From: Paenibacillus tyrphae
Lineage (GTDB): Bacteria > Bacillota > Bacilli > Paenibacillales > NBRC-103111
NCBI RefSeq assembly: GCF_024158745.1
Contig: NZ_JAMZAW010000010.1
Span: 1-64,000, forward strand
DNA length: 64,000 nt
Direction: 5' to 3'
Positions 8,716-17,114 of the stretch are shown here, in pieces. The position numbers were made by a program, and so were the translations under genes. Position 1 is the first letter of the stretch; every line of letters begins with the position of its first letter. Under the pieces are notes generated by a model. The model worked only from the letters and a program-made list of their open reading frames with translations. It was not told the origin of the DNA and did not search any database.

Positions 8716-9323
8716 TCCGCAATGACGAGATTCGCAGCCAGACCGACCCAGATGTTGATCTCCAGCACCTGCTTCACTACCGCTGCGGCCGAATGACCTC
8801 CATGCCCCGCCAAATAGATCAGGATGCAAAATGGAGTAAGGAGGCGGGCGCTTGCCGCGACGAGCGTCAATGCGTAATTTCGGACCATCCACGCCCCATG
8901 ATCATCGAATCGTCCAAGCCTCGCTTTTTGATAACCTTTCCAGCCTGTAAACAGCCACAGAATACCCAAGGTCAGGAAGGACATCTGTCTAACATAGCTC
9001 GTTGCGAACATCCCGACCGTAAGTCCGGTTATGCCACCAACTGCAACAAGCCTCAAATAAATCCGTCCCGCCAATCGGTGGATATCCGTTCGCCGCTTTC
9101 TCAATCCGGGGAGAAACTGCAGCCAGCCAATGACAAGAGCAAGGAAGGAGCACCAAATATGCACGAGCAGGAGCGGATAGTGCGGCGGAAACGAAGGATT
9201 CAGTTCTACCCGGATGAGGCCCGGATCAAGATAAAGATAAGGAGCGACGGCAAAACCGGCCGCCCCTAAAGTAAGCACCACGATTACACCCCAAAAGATG
9301 CGGACTTTGCGTGTTTCCGTCAT
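8673..9323 (-). CDS. DUF2306 family membrane protein
   Basis: A 216-residue protein with about six transmembrane helices (first at residues 8-30, then about 45-68, 85-105, 110-130, 145-170 and 180-200). The pattern HIWCSFLALVIGWLQFLPGLR, then HRLAGRIY and a DDHGAWMVRNYALT loop, is characteristic of DUF2306, which resembles cytochrome b561-like membrane folds. GGGAGG lies about 10 bases before the ATG. The ATG overlaps the stop of a short upstream frame (ATGA). Function unknown. Confidence 0.8.
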   Translation of the reverse strand: MTETRKVRIFWGVIVVLTLGAAGFAVAPYLYLDPGLIRVELNPSFPPHYPLLLVHIWCSFLALVIGWLQFLPGLRKRRTDIHRLAGRIYLRLVAVGGITGLTVGMFATSYVRQMSFLTLGILWLFTGWKGYQKARLGRFDDHGAWMVRNYALTLVAASARLLTPFCILIYLAGHGGHSAAAVVKQVLEINIWVGLAANLVIAEWMILMRNFRRCIS

Positions 9324-9409
9324 CCGCCATGTTCCTCCCGTCGGCCGTCAGGCCTCATCACACCTGCGGGAGCTGTTACCACCCAGCCGATGATTTCTTC
9401 GATCGTCAT
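9320..9409 (-). pseudogene. Short N-terminal gene remnant, 29 codons
   Basis: A frame with a good ribosome binding site (AAAGGAG, 9 bases) begins MTIEEIIGWVVTAPAGVMRP and stops after 29 codons in an ATGA overlap with DUF2306. The start resembles the beginning of Nif3-like dinuclear-metal proteins, so this may be the stub of a deleted gene that now acts as a leader coupling translation to DUF2306. The Nif3 resemblance is from memory of the family and weak. Confidence 0.3.
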
Positions 9410-9426
9410 GGCCAAACACTCCTTTC

Positions 9427-10062
9427 CTAGCTTGATATCTCAGCTATTGCCTGATAAGTGGACGGATCTGCAATCGATTTGATCATGAAATCCGCCAGAT
9501 CGGCGCGCGATATTCCCTCGGCACCTAGCAAAGGCTTGTTTACAGCCGTGCGGTAAGCTTCCGTTCGCGGCCCGTTCGTCAGCCGCGGAGGGCGAACGAC
9601 GGTCCAAGTAATGCCGGAGGAAGCTCGGACTGCCGCTTCCATGCGCGACATGTCCTCATAAGCATGTTTATACATCCGCTGTATGACGTATCGGATGACC
9701 AGCCGCTGCGGCAGCGGCGTAGCGACGGGGACTTCCAGCCCCGCCGACGAGAGGCAGACGAGGCGGCGCACACCTGCCGCTTGCATCGCCTCCATGATAT
9801 TTACCGTTCCAGTAGAATAAACCGTTGTCGGATTCCGGTGGGATACGCCAAGTGCGGATAGCGCCGCATCCTTCCCGCTCATCGCCTGCCTGAAAGTGGC
9901 GGGCAGGAGAACGTCGCCCTTGAGCACTTCCAGCTTATCGTGGCGAAGATCAAACGCCTCAGGCCTGCGGACGACAGCGGCGACTTCGTGCCCCTCCTCT
10001 AAGGCTTGAACGACAACCTGCCGGCCGGTGCCGCCGGTAGCGCCGAATACGATGAGCTTCAT
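9427..10062 (-). CDS. NAD(P)-binding protein (atypical SDR, NmrA/YwnB-like)
   Basis: A 211-residue Rossmann protein: GATGGTGRQ at residues 8-16, then VAAVVRRPE after strand 2, LKGDVL, and LSSAG. It lacks a canonical YxxxK active site, as usual for NmrA-like atypical SDRs that act as NADPH-flavin or quinone reductases or as redox sensors. It overlaps the upstream GDSL gene by 4 bases (ATGA), so the two are translationally coupled. Length is normal for the YwnB-like group. Precise substrate unknown. Confidence 0.85.
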   Translation of the reverse strand: MKLIVFGATGGTGRQVVVQALEEGHEVAAVVRRPEAFDLRHDKLEVLKGDVLLPATFRQAMSGKDAALSALGVSHRNPTTVYSTGTVNIMEAMQAAGVRRLVCLSSAGLEVPVATPLPQRLVIRYVIQRMYKHAYEDMSRMEAAVRASSGITWTVVRPPRLTNGPRTEAYRTAVNKPLLGAEGISRADLADFMIKSIADPSTYQAIAEISS

Positions 10063-10898
10063 TCCGCAGCTCCTCCGGCGAGTACTTCAACGAGCCGTGT
10101 CACGATCGCTTTATGGCCAGCGAGGGTAGGATGAACACCGTCGGGTCCAAGCAGCAAATGAGCATCAGGCACCGCAAATTCCGCTTGCGTATCCACAACT
10201 TGATCCGGCAGGCTGCGGATGATATCGCCGACACGCGCAATATCCTCATTACGCCAACTAAGCTGGCCGAATTGAAAATAAGGATAAGCCGCAGCGCGCT
10301 CTTCGTTGAAGGTCGGCGGAGTCAGCCACACCCAGCCGGCATTTGTCCGATCGGCCGCGATACGCCGGATCGCCGCTAGGTTTTTGGCCGTTTCTTCGGC
10401 GCTGACCTGCGTTTTGGCTGGTTCCCGGCCAATCCTCATCGCGTCGTTGCCGCCGATCATACACAAGATCCAGTCCGGCTCCCTGGCGGCAATGCCGCTC
10501 ATCCTCCCCAATACTTGTGCTGTCGTATAACCTGATATCCCTTCGTTAATAAACCGGATTCCGTCGTGCGGCCTCCGCAGCCCGACAAGATGGCGGAGCA
10601 ATTCAAACCAAGACAGCAGGTCGTCGGTTGTGCTTTCGCCGATCGCAATCACCGTCTGCCCCGCTTGGATCGGCAAGCGATCCACCTTACCGGCAAACGC
10701 CGAATCTTCCAGCAGCACCAAAGCCGCATCCTCCGCCTGCTGTGAAAGCTGACGCTTAATTGTTCTGTAGGTGTCCACATCCATGTCATAGATAGCAGCA
10801 AGAGTCTGTTCTTCCATCTTGCGCGCGAAGGGCAGCAGCTTCTCCGGATGCTGAGATTGCACCAGCTTCACCCACTGCGGATTTACATTCGTTTCCAT
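10059..10898 (-). CDS. SGNH/GDSL-type esterase
   Basis: A 279-residue hydrolase of the SGNH fold. Block I is AIGESTTDD (GES in place of GDS) with the nucleophilic Ser, block II is in the NEGISGYTT region, block III is GGND, and block V is DGVHPT with the catalytic Asp-His pair. It has an N-terminal helical extension of about 85 residues (residues 1-85) not needed for the fold. There is no signal peptide, so it is cytosolic. It lies between the broken SDR and the NAD-binding gene in one minus-strand operon. Substrate is probably an acyl or acetyl ester. Confidence 0.8.
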   Translation of the reverse strand: METNVNPQWVKLVQSQHPEKLLPFARKMEEQTLAAIYDMDVDTYRTIKRQLSQQAEDAALVLLEDSAFAGKVDRLPIQAGQTVIAIGESTTDDLLSWFELLRHLVGLRRPHDGIRFINEGISGYTTAQVLGRMSGIAAREPDWILCMIGGNDAMRIGREPAKTQVSAEETAKNLAAIRRIAADRTNAGWVWLTPPTFNEERAAAYPYFQFGQLSWRNEDIARVGDIIRSLPDQVVDTQAEFAVPDAHLLLGPDGVHPTLAGHKAIVTRLVEVLAGGAAE

Positions 10899-10913
10899 TA
10901 TGATTTCATCTCC

Positions 10914-11413
10914 TCATCTCATGAACATGCCGCCGTTGATTTCAAGCGTCTCGCCGGTTACGAACGCGGAAAGCTCCGAGGCTAGGAACAGCACGGCGTT
11001 CGCCACATCCTCCGGCAGCCCCTCGCGCCCGAGCGGAATACCGGCGATGATCGATCTGCGGATCTCTTCGGTTTTGAACCGGTCATTATCGGTGTTCGCG
11101 ATGACTCCCGGGGTAACGGCGTTGACGCGAATGCCTTTGCCGGCGAACTCCTTCGCCAAACGCCGAATGCGGCGTGAACCTCCTTCACAAGCGAGTCCAT
11201 CTGACGAACCTCCGAAAGGTCGGCATGAAAAGCAGCCGCTTGCCCTCCTGCTTCCTGGATGCGGCGCACCGTTTCCTTCGCCCGCTCTTTATTGCGCAAG
11301 TAATGGACGGCGACAATCGCGCCTTCGGATGCCAGCTTTTCCGCAACCGCCCCGCCGATCCCGCCGCTTCCTCCCGTTACTAACACCAATTGTCCGGTGA
11401 ACAGTTGATTCAT
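10914..11413 (-). pseudogene. SDR-family oxidoreductase with internal deletion
   Basis: The N-terminus (start 11413 after AAGGAGG) has the cofactor loop TGGSGGIGG and runs to VKEVHAAFG; the C-terminus ([16 protein letters not shown] to EINGGMFMR) continues in another frame. The central roughly 80 residues, including NNAG and the catalytic Ser and YxxxK, are missing, and the remaining 500 bases are not a multiple of three. The junction lies near 11160-11168. It was the first gene of the hydrolase/NAD-binding operon. Both halves fit one FabG-like SDR, so this is one gene that lost its active site. Confidence 0.85.
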
Positions 11414-11468
11414 CATTTTGCCTCCTTGACTTCGGTGTGATCTTTCCTGGTTTGGCTTAACATTCATG

Positions 11469-11819
11469 TCATGCTTTCCGCGCAGCTGCAATCGAGCCCC
11501 AGAACAGCAGCATGGCAATAAGCGGATGAAGCGCCGCAATAACGAATACGGATGAAAACACCTGAACCGTTAGAAACTGCATGACTACGAGCAGGAATAG
11601 TGCAAGGCTGAGGAAGCGATCGCGTCCCTTTATCCCTCCTATGAAGGTGAGAAGAAACATAGCCAGAGGCACCATAGCGAAAATTTTCACGAACCAAGCG
11701 TGCGCCTGCCACTTGGACGGATCCCCGAAAGTCGCCATTCCCGCCAGAAAAACTTGAATGACAATACAACCCAAGAAGGCCCATGCCAGAATCCTGTACG
11801 CGATACGCCCTATGTTCAT
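11469..11819 (-). CDS. Small four-helix membrane protein (DUF6220-like)
   Basis: A 116-residue membrane protein with four hydrophobic helices (about residues 8-28, 44-63, 67-88 and 92-112). The motif VFLAGMATFGDPSKWQAHAW and the regular four-helix layout resemble the DUF6220 group; the assignment is from pattern and not certain. The start at 11819 is chosen because AAAGGAGG lies 8 bases upstream. It is divergent from the response regulator at 12005, so the 185 bases between may carry both promoters. Role unknown. Confidence 0.65.
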   Translation of the reverse strand: MNIGRIAYRILAWAFLGCIVIQVFLAGMATFGDPSKWQAHAWFVKIFAMVPLAMFLLTFIGGIKGRDRFLSLALFLLVVMQFLTVQVFSSVFVIAALHPLIAMLLFWGSIAAARKA

Positions 11820-12004
11820 GCTGTCCCCCTCCTTTCTACAATTTTTTGAGTTGACATCACTTATCGTAACCGGTGAATCTCTCAAAAAACTGAGTGAAAT
11901 AGTCACAAAACAGTCACCATTTCGTTACAATTCATTCAAAATAAGCCGAGCACAGCCATAGATGTGCTACAATATTTTCAAATTCTCATTTAGGAGTGGC
12001 AGAG

Positions 12005-12712
12005 GTGAGCGGCTTGAGTTTGAGCGGAAAACGTACGGTACTCATTGTCGATGACGATAAAGAGATCGTGGAATTAATGCGAGATTATCTTGAAGACGAG
12101 CAGTTCGACACCGTCGAAGCGTTCAGTGCCGTTGAAGCGCTCGAAGCACTGGACCGCGGGCCGATCGATTGCATGCTGCTGGACGTCATGATGCCAGGGC
12201 AAAACGGCCTGGACCTGTGCCGGCACATCCGCAAAACGCACGATCTCCCTATCCTGTTCCTCAGCGCGCGCGGAGAGGATATGGACAAAATACGCGGGCT
12301 GAGCTTGGGCGGGGACGATTACATCGTCAAATCGGCCACCCCTGAAGAGGTTGTAGCGCGCATCAAAGCTGTACTTAGGCGCTATGACAAAAGCGAAAAA
12401 GAGACGAAATCGGAATGGAGGTTCGGTAGGCTCCTACTGGATGTGAAGGCGCATGAAGCCGTGCTGGACGGACGACCGCTGCCGCTAACGCCGAAGGAAT
12501 TCGACATGCTGTGCCTTTTCGCGGAATACCCGCGCCAGGTATTCACATACGATCAACTGCTGCAGCGATTTTGGGACGGGATTGGCGACAAGCATGCGGT
12601 AACCGTGCACATTGGGAGAATTCGCGAGAAAATCGAAGAAGATCCGCGAAAGCCGAAAATCATTACGAATGTGTGGGGTATCGGCTACCGGTTCGAAGGG
12701 GTACGAGGATGA
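12005..12712 (+). CDS. OmpR-family response regulator
   Basis: A 235-residue two-component regulator: receiver domain with DDD acidic triad near 16-18, phospho-acceptor Asp60 (MLLDVMMPG), LSAR threonine/serine position, and Lys in YIVKSATP, then a winged-helix DNA-binding domain (residues about 135-232; TPKEFDMLCLFAEYPRQVFT, VHIGRIREKI, WGIGYRF). The GTG at 12005 is preferred to one at 11996 because AGGAG ends 8 bases before it. The stop overlaps the kinase start (ATGA). It forms a cognate pair with the kinase downstream. The nearby small membrane protein could be a target. Confidence 0.9.
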   Translation: MSGLSLSGKRTVLIVDDDKEIVELMRDYLEDEQFDTVEAFSAVEALEALDRGPIDCMLLDVMMPGQNGLDLCRHIRKTHDLPILFLSARGEDMDKIRGLSLGGDDYIVKSATPEEVVARIKAVLRRYDKSEKETKSEWRFGRLLLDVKAHEAVLDGRPLPLTPKEFDMLCLFAEYPRQVFTYDQLLQRFWDGIGDKHAVTVHIGRIREKIEEDPRKPKIITNVWGIGYRFEGVRG

Positions 12713-14037
12713 GGCCGCGGCTTCGCATCCGCCAGTGGATGATGATCGGCATGCTCATCGTCATGCTTCTGCCACGGTTATTATTTGAAATATCGGATCT
12801 GCTCGATCGTTACGTCATCGGAAGCTCTCTCTATGAGCGGCAGCAATCCGCCTTGACTGCGGCGATCCGTACCGTGAGCGAAACGAATGCGGCCCGATGG
12901 GCGGAGCCGGATTGGCAGGCTTCGCTGCAAAGTATGGCCAAGCTGTCAGGCCTCGGAATCATCCTGCTGGATGACTCCGGCCGCGAAATTCTGCATGCCG
13001 TCCCAGCCGGTACGGAGGAAGCCGCGAATCGCCAGCTAAGCGTCATCGAACATGGCGAGGTACGCGGCCAAGCCCTCTTCTTTGTCCCGAAGCGGAGCAG
13101 CGGGCTGGCTACAGGTTGCGCCATAATTACTGCGATAGGTGCGATCTTGTTCATCGGCTGGCAGATGGGACGCTTTGTCGTCAAGCCGCTTGAAGCGATG
13201 AGTGCGGCAGCCAGACGGATTGCCGATGGCGATCTTGATTTTCACTTGCCCGAGTCCAACGTGCTCGAAGTAGCAACTGTGCGATCGGCCCTTGATGCCT
13301 TGGGCAGCAGCCTGCGCGAATCCTTAACCCGCCAGTCCGAGCTGGAGGAAGAACGCCGTTTCTTTATTAGCGCGATCGCTCACGACTTAAGGACGCCGTT
13401 ATTTACGCTGCGCGGGTTCTTGACAAGACTGGAAAAAGGAATGACCGGCAATCAGGAGAAAGCCGCACGGTATATTTCAATCTGCAGCAACAAGGCCGAG
13501 CAGCTTGAGCGGCTCATATCCGATCTGTTCTCCTACACCAAGCTCGAATCGATTGAGCAGACGCTGCGGCCGGAACTGGTGGAACCGGGCCGTCTCTTCG
13601 CAGAGCTTGCTGAAGAATTCCGCCCTATAGCTAGGGAAAAAAGCATTGAGCTTAACTATAAAGAGGACGTGTATAAGGAAGACGTTACTTTTATAGGAGA
13701 TTCGCATTTGTTACGACGAGCGGTAGGCAATCTAATAGACAATGCCGTCAGACATACACCTTCTGGCGGAAATATTATGTTCGGTTGGCGAAAGGAAGAC
13801 GATCGCATTGTCTTCACGATTGAAGACACCGGAACCGGTATTGTTGAACAAGATTTGACGCTTGTATTTGAGCCGTTCTATCGAGGGGATAAGTCCAGAA
13901 ATCCGGCGTACGGAGGGGTTGGTCTTGGATTAACGATTGCGCGTCGAATTGTCCGAGCGCACAAGGGAGAAGTTACCGTTCAGAACCGAAGCCTGTCCGG
14001 TGGTGCTATTTTTACAGGGTGGGTACCTTTGGGTTAG
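12709..14037 (+). CDS. Sensor histidine kinase (HAMP-HisKA-HATPase)
   Basis: A 442-residue kinase: TM1 about 11-30, a short extracytoplasmic sensor loop of about 100 residues (SETNAARWAEPDWQ), TM2 about 133-151, HAMP about 152-205, HisKA with His225 in AHDLRTPLFTLRG, and a HATPase domain with N box (NLIDNAVRHTP), G1 (EDTGTGI), F box (FEPFYRG) and G2 (GGVGLGLTIARR). All catalytic boxes are intact. Its start is embedded in the stop of the response regulator, so the pair is translationally coupled. The short sensor loop is of the kind that senses envelope stress or cationic compounds, but the stimulus is unknown. Confidence 0.9.
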   Translation: MRPRLRIRQWMMIGMLIVMLLPRLLFEISDLLDRYVIGSSLYERQQSALTAAIRTVSETNAARWAEPDWQASLQSMAKLSGLGIILLDDSGREILHAVPAGTEEAANRQLSVIEHGEVRGQALFFVPKRSSGLATGCAIITAIGAILFIGWQMGRFVVKPLEAMSAAARRIADGDLDFHLPESNVLEVATVRSALDALGSSLRESLTRQSELEEERRFFISAIAHDLRTPLFTLRGFLTRLEKGMTGNQEKAARYISICSNKAEQLERLISDLFSYTKLESIEQTLRPELVEPGRLFAELAEEFRPIAREKSIELNYKEDVYKEDVTFIGDSHLLRRAVGNLIDNAVRHTPSGGNIMFGWRKEDDRIVFTIEDTGTGIVEQDLTLVFEPFYRGDKSRNPAYGGVGLGLTIARRIVRAHKGEVTVQNRSLSGGAIFTGWVPLG

Positions 14038-14050
14038 CGGCTGGCTAAAC

Positions 14051-14088
14051 AAACAGCACCTTCACGATAAAACGGTGAAGGTGTTGTT
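14051..14088. terminator. Hairpin between convergent genes
   Basis: CACCTTCAC pairs with GTGAAGGTG, extended outward by AACA/TGTT with one mismatch. There is no long T-run, so efficiency is uncertain, but position after the kinase and before the serine-hydrolase stop fits a shared terminator. Confidence 0.6.
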
Positions 14089-14125
14089 GACATTTTGTAT
14101 CATGTCATTCTTTCCTACAAAGGGT

Positions 14126-15148
14126 TTAGTCTATGACAGCCGGGATAATCCATTCCTTAATGAGTGCCCATCGATCACGGGGATGAATGATGAATTCCGA
14201 TGCTATGGCTACGACCAGGTCTTGTTCCGGAATACAGCAGATGACATTACCGCCATCGCCTAGCGCCAAGTATGCGGAAACTCCACCCTCTTCGCGTAAC
14301 CACCATAGATAACCATAGTTATGGGGGGGCATCGCTGTCGATTCGTCAATCCAGGCCTCGGAAACAATCCGATGATTGTCCCAATGGCCACGGTTCAGAT
14401 ATAGAAAACCGAAACGTGCCATATCACGGGGAGTTAACGTAAGTCCCCACCCTCCTGTGGAGTTGCCGTTCGGATCATGAACCCACCCTTTCACATTTTT
14501 CCCGAATAAATCCTCAAACCCGAATGATTTCATTTCGTAATCCGGGATTTCTTGCATGCCGATCGGCTTAAATAAGCGTTCGTTGGCAAACGCGCGGGCA
14601 CTTGTTCCCGTGCTGCGAGTGAGGATGGCCGAAAGCAGGTGCGCCCCTGCGGTGGAATACTTAAACGCCCCAATACTTCCTTGTTGACCCAGCATATCCA
14701 GCGTATATTTTACCCAGTCGGGCTGCATGCACATCTTGTCCAGCGGTTCGTGCCAGTCCTCGAATGGGTAAGGAGCCGTCATTGTGAGAAGATGGCGTAT
14801 GGTGATTTCGCGTTTCTGCTGATCGGCAGCATCGGGAACATATTCGGGAAAAAAATCCAGCACCTTCTGATCTACACTCTTAATATATCCCGCATCGACG
14901 GCAATACCTATAAGGGCGGATAGTATGCTTTTCGTTACAGACGCCACATGGTGCGAATCGTCCGGGCCATAGCCGTTATAATAGCTCTCATAAGCGATGT
15001 ATCCATTCCTCACAACAACAATACCGTTGATATTGCTGTACTCGGATTTTATCGTTGGTTCGAGCGCTGAAAGCTTTTCAGAGTCCATGCGCAAGGTGAC
15101 CGGCTCTGAGGCTTGCCATTGTGTCGCTGGCCAGTAGTTTTCTTGCAT
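14126..15148 (-). CDS. Serine hydrolase, beta-lactamase/penicillin-binding fold (class C-like)
   Basis: A 340-residue protein of the AmpC/EstB-like family. The nucleophile motif SVTK gives Ser70 and Lys73; Tyr164 in KYSTAG is the second-motif tyrosine. The region GNSTGGWGLTLTPRDMARFG is the usual helix after the active site. No signal peptide or lipobox is seen, so it is probably a cytosolic esterase or peptidase and not a secreted beta-lactamase. GAGAGGTG lies before the ATG. It is 12 bases downstream of the MerR regulator on the same strand and is therefore probably under its control. Confidence 0.85.
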   Translation of the reverse strand: MQENYWPATQWQASEPVTLRMDSEKLSALEPTIKSEYSNINGIVVVRNGYIAYESYYNGYGPDDSHHVASVTKSILSALIGIAVDAGYIKSVDQKVLDFFPEYVPDAADQQKREITIRHLLTMTAPYPFEDWHEPLDKMCMQPDWVKYTLDMLGQQGSIGAFKYSTAGAHLLSAILTRSTGTSARAFANERLFKPIGMQEIPDYEMKSFGFEDLFGKNVKGWVHDPNGNSTGGWGLTLTPRDMARFGFLYLNRGHWDNHRIVSEAWIDESTAMPPHNYGYLWWLREEGGVSAYLALGDGGNVICCIPEQDLVVAIASEFIIHPRDRWALIKEWIIPAVID

Positions 15149-15160
15149 GATAGCACCTCT

Positions 15161-15985
15161 CTATTTTTTCTTTATGGGAAAATATACCTCGGTCTCCATC
15201 TCCTCAGGACCGGCGGCTTGATTCGGGTCGGTTACATACACTTCATACGGGGATTTCACCAAGGCATATCCTTCGTTTTCTACCCATTCCCTCAGCTTGG
15301 CGTATACCGATGTCAACTCTGAATAGGAACCCTTTAACACAGACTTCGCGCAGAGGCCTCCGGGCAAATCTCTCGTTCCTTTTACTGGCTCCTTGATCGG
15401 GATGGCAAACTCGGTATCATTGCCGGCAGGATTGTATTCAGCGCTGTGATATATCGTCATTGGCGTACCGAGCATGGTGAGTTTTTCCTTAGCAATCTTT
15501 TCATAGAGCCTGCCAAAATACTTTCCATATCCTGCAGCATAGTCATCACTGCTCAACATCTCACGCATATAAAGGATATTCCTGGGCTGGGTTTCAACAA
15601 GCTGTACTTCGATCTTGTCAAGGTATGACATCATGGGGATGCCCTTCTCTAAGCTTAAAATGTCATTGCTCATTTGGTTTAGGGTATATTCTAAAGCATG
15701 CAGCTTCTCCTGTATTTCCCTTCTCTTGCGATGAAGGGCAGAACAAAGCTTCTCTTCGGATTGATCCTCTTCCAATTCAAGAACAGCTTTGATTTCTTCC
15801 AAAGAAAAATGATAAGATTTCAGGCGGTTGATAAAGAGCATCTTTTTGAGCTGCTTGATGGAATAATAACGATAACCGTTTTCAGGATTAATCTCATCGG
15901 GATGGATTAACCCGATTTCTTCATAATACCGTAGCGTCTTTGTCGAGACTTCGCATATCTTCGAGAATTCTCCAATCGATAGCAA
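15161..15985 (-). CDS. MerR-family multidrug-sensing regulator with GyrI-like effector domain
   Basis: A 274-residue regulator of the BltR/BmrR type: winged HTH at residues 2-70 (IGEFSKICEVSTKTLRYYEEIGL), a dimerisation coiled coil about 75-120, and a GyrI-like ligand domain about 125-272 (PRNILYMREM, EVYVTDPNQ). The start is a TTG at 15985 with GGAGGTGA just upstream; no ATG serves. A 19-bp-spacer promoter with an operator palindrome precedes it, so it probably activates its own operon together with the serine hydrolase when it binds a hydrophobic or cationic drug. Confidence 0.85.
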   Translation of the reverse strand: MLSIGEFSKICEVSTKTLRYYEEIGLIHPDEINPENGYRYYSIKQLKKMLFINRLKSYHFSLEEIKAVLELEEDQSEEKLCSALHRKRREIQEKLHALEYTLNQMSNDILSLEKGIPMMSYLDKIEVQLVETQPRNILYMREMLSSDDYAAGYGKYFGRLYEKIAKEKLTMLGTPMTIYHSAEYNPAGNDTEFAIPIKEPVKGTRDLPGGLCAKSVLKGSYSELTSVYAKLREWVENEGYALVKSPYEVYVTDPNQAAGPEEMETEVYFPIKKK

Positions 15986-16033
15986 AAGGTCACCTCCATT
16001 CTTCCTGTTTTGATGCGAGCTTTGTTCCCTTTC

Positions 16034-16064
16034 ACTGTACAGCTTACCCTAAGGGTAAAGTCAA
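16034..16064 (-). promoter_or_regulatory. MerR-type promoter with 19-bp spacer
   Basis: On the minus strand TTGACT (-35) and TACAGT (-10) are separated by exactly 19 bases, and the spacer holds the palindrome CTTACCCTAAGGGTAAAG. This long, dyad-bearing spacer is diagnostic of promoters that MerR proteins untwist. It reads into the MerR gene ending at 15161 and its serine hydrolase partner. Confidence 0.85.
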
Positions 16065-16077
16065 CGGCAAAAAGAAT

Positions 16078-16120
16078 AAAACGACCGTTTCCCGGTGGAA
16101 TACCGAAAAACGGTCGTGAC
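16078..16120 (-). terminator. Terminator of the SDR gene
   Basis: ACGACCGTTT pairs with AAACGGTCGT (10 bp) and on the minus strand is followed by TTTTATTC. It separates the SDR transcript from the MerR promoter. Confidence 0.75.
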
Positions 16121-16130
16121 ATAAATGAGT

Positions 16131-16904
16131 TCAGCCCATCGCTTCCAGACTTTCCGGAATAATCTGCCCGCCATCGACGATGATCGTTTGGCCTGTAATA
16201 TAACCTGCCTCCTTCGAAGCCAAAAAGATAGCGGCGTAAGCGATATCTTCGACGCTTCCGAGCCGCTTGAGCGGGATAGACGCCGTCATCGACTGCAAAT
16301 ATTGGTCTCCAAGGCCTTCCAGCCCTTCGGTCATAATGTTGCCGGGCATGACGGCGTTAATCGTAATGTTGTAACGCGCCAGCTCAAGCGCTGCACTGCG
16401 CATAAAACCAAGCTGAGCAGCTTTGCTCGCGCCGTAGTGCGACCATCCGGCATAGCCGGTGACCGGCCCCGTAATCGACGAGGTAACGATGATGCGGCCA
16501 TAGTCCGCTTTCTTCAGGAAAGGCAGGCAGGCTTGAAGAGAATACAGCGTCCCGCGTGCATTCGTGCTCATCACTTGATCCCACTGCTCGCCGGTCATCT
16601 CCTCAATCGGCGCATTCGGAAAAATACCCGCATTGGCGCACAGCACGTCGATCCCTCCGTACATACCGGCCGTCTCGTTGGCCACGCGCTTCATCGACTC
16701 CAAATCGGCGACATTGCCTTCGAAGGCATGAGCAACGCCTCCGTTCTCCCGGATTTCCGCCACCGTTTCCTCCGCATTCGTCAAGCTACGTGCGACAACG
16801 GCGACCTTTGCCCCCTTCGCGGCGAAGGTTCTGGCAATTCCTTTGCCGATTCCTTTGCTCGCTCCGGTCACAATGACCGTCTTATCCTTCAGTGGCGTCA
16901 GCAT
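16131..16904 (-). CDS. SDR-family oxidoreductase (3-oxoacyl-ACP reductase-like)
   Basis: A 257-residue classical SDR: TGASKGIG at 14-21, ANAGIF in place of NNAG, catalytic Ser in IVTSS and YGASK, and a C-terminal VDGGQIIPES. The VAEIRENGGVAHAFEGNVADLE region is close to FabG-like reductases that Bacillales use for secondary 3-oxoacyl or polyol oxidoreduction. AGGAG lies 9 bases before the ATG. Single gene with a terminator downstream. Substrate uncertain. Confidence 0.85.
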   Translation of the reverse strand: MLTPLKDKTVIVTGASKGIGKGIARTFAAKGAKVAVVARSLTNAEETVAEIRENGGVAHAFEGNVADLESMKRVANETAGMYGGIDVLCANAGIFPNAPIEEMTGEQWDQVMSTNARGTLYSLQACLPFLKKADYGRIIVTSSITGPVTGYAGWSHYGASKAAQLGFMRSAALELARYNITINAVMPGNIMTEGLEGLGDQYLQSMTASIPLKRLGSVEDIAYAAIFLASKEAGYITGQTIIVDGGQIIPESLEAMG

Positions 16905-17045
16905 GCAATAACACTCCTGTTCTCTTTAAGAATGAGCTGCTATTTTTTCCATTAGCTGGTTCCACTATGATCGTACTACAAATCCAAATGCGGAGGCAAC
17001 ATATGGAATCACTCTGACTGGACAAGCAGCTTAATTCCATAATAC

Positions 17046-17073
17046 AAAAAGACCGCGGATCACGCGGTCTTTA
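17046..17073 (-). terminator. Terminator of the yebC gene
   Basis: AAAGACCGCG pairs with CGCGGTCTTT around a five-base loop and on the minus strand is followed by five T. Confidence 0.8.
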
Positions 17074-17114
17074 ATGAGATCCTATTTTTACAATGAAAGA
17101 AATGCATGCAAAGC

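Noticed and set aside
8713..8892. Upstream extension of the alpha/beta hydrolase to 8892
   Set aside because: The extra residues are Arg/Gly/Ser-rich shadow of the DUF2306 coding sequence and do not resemble the lipase family.
16125..16955. Plus-strand open frame opposite the SDR at 16.1-16.9 kb
   Set aside because: Antisense shadow; the SDR is unmistakable and this frame has no motif.
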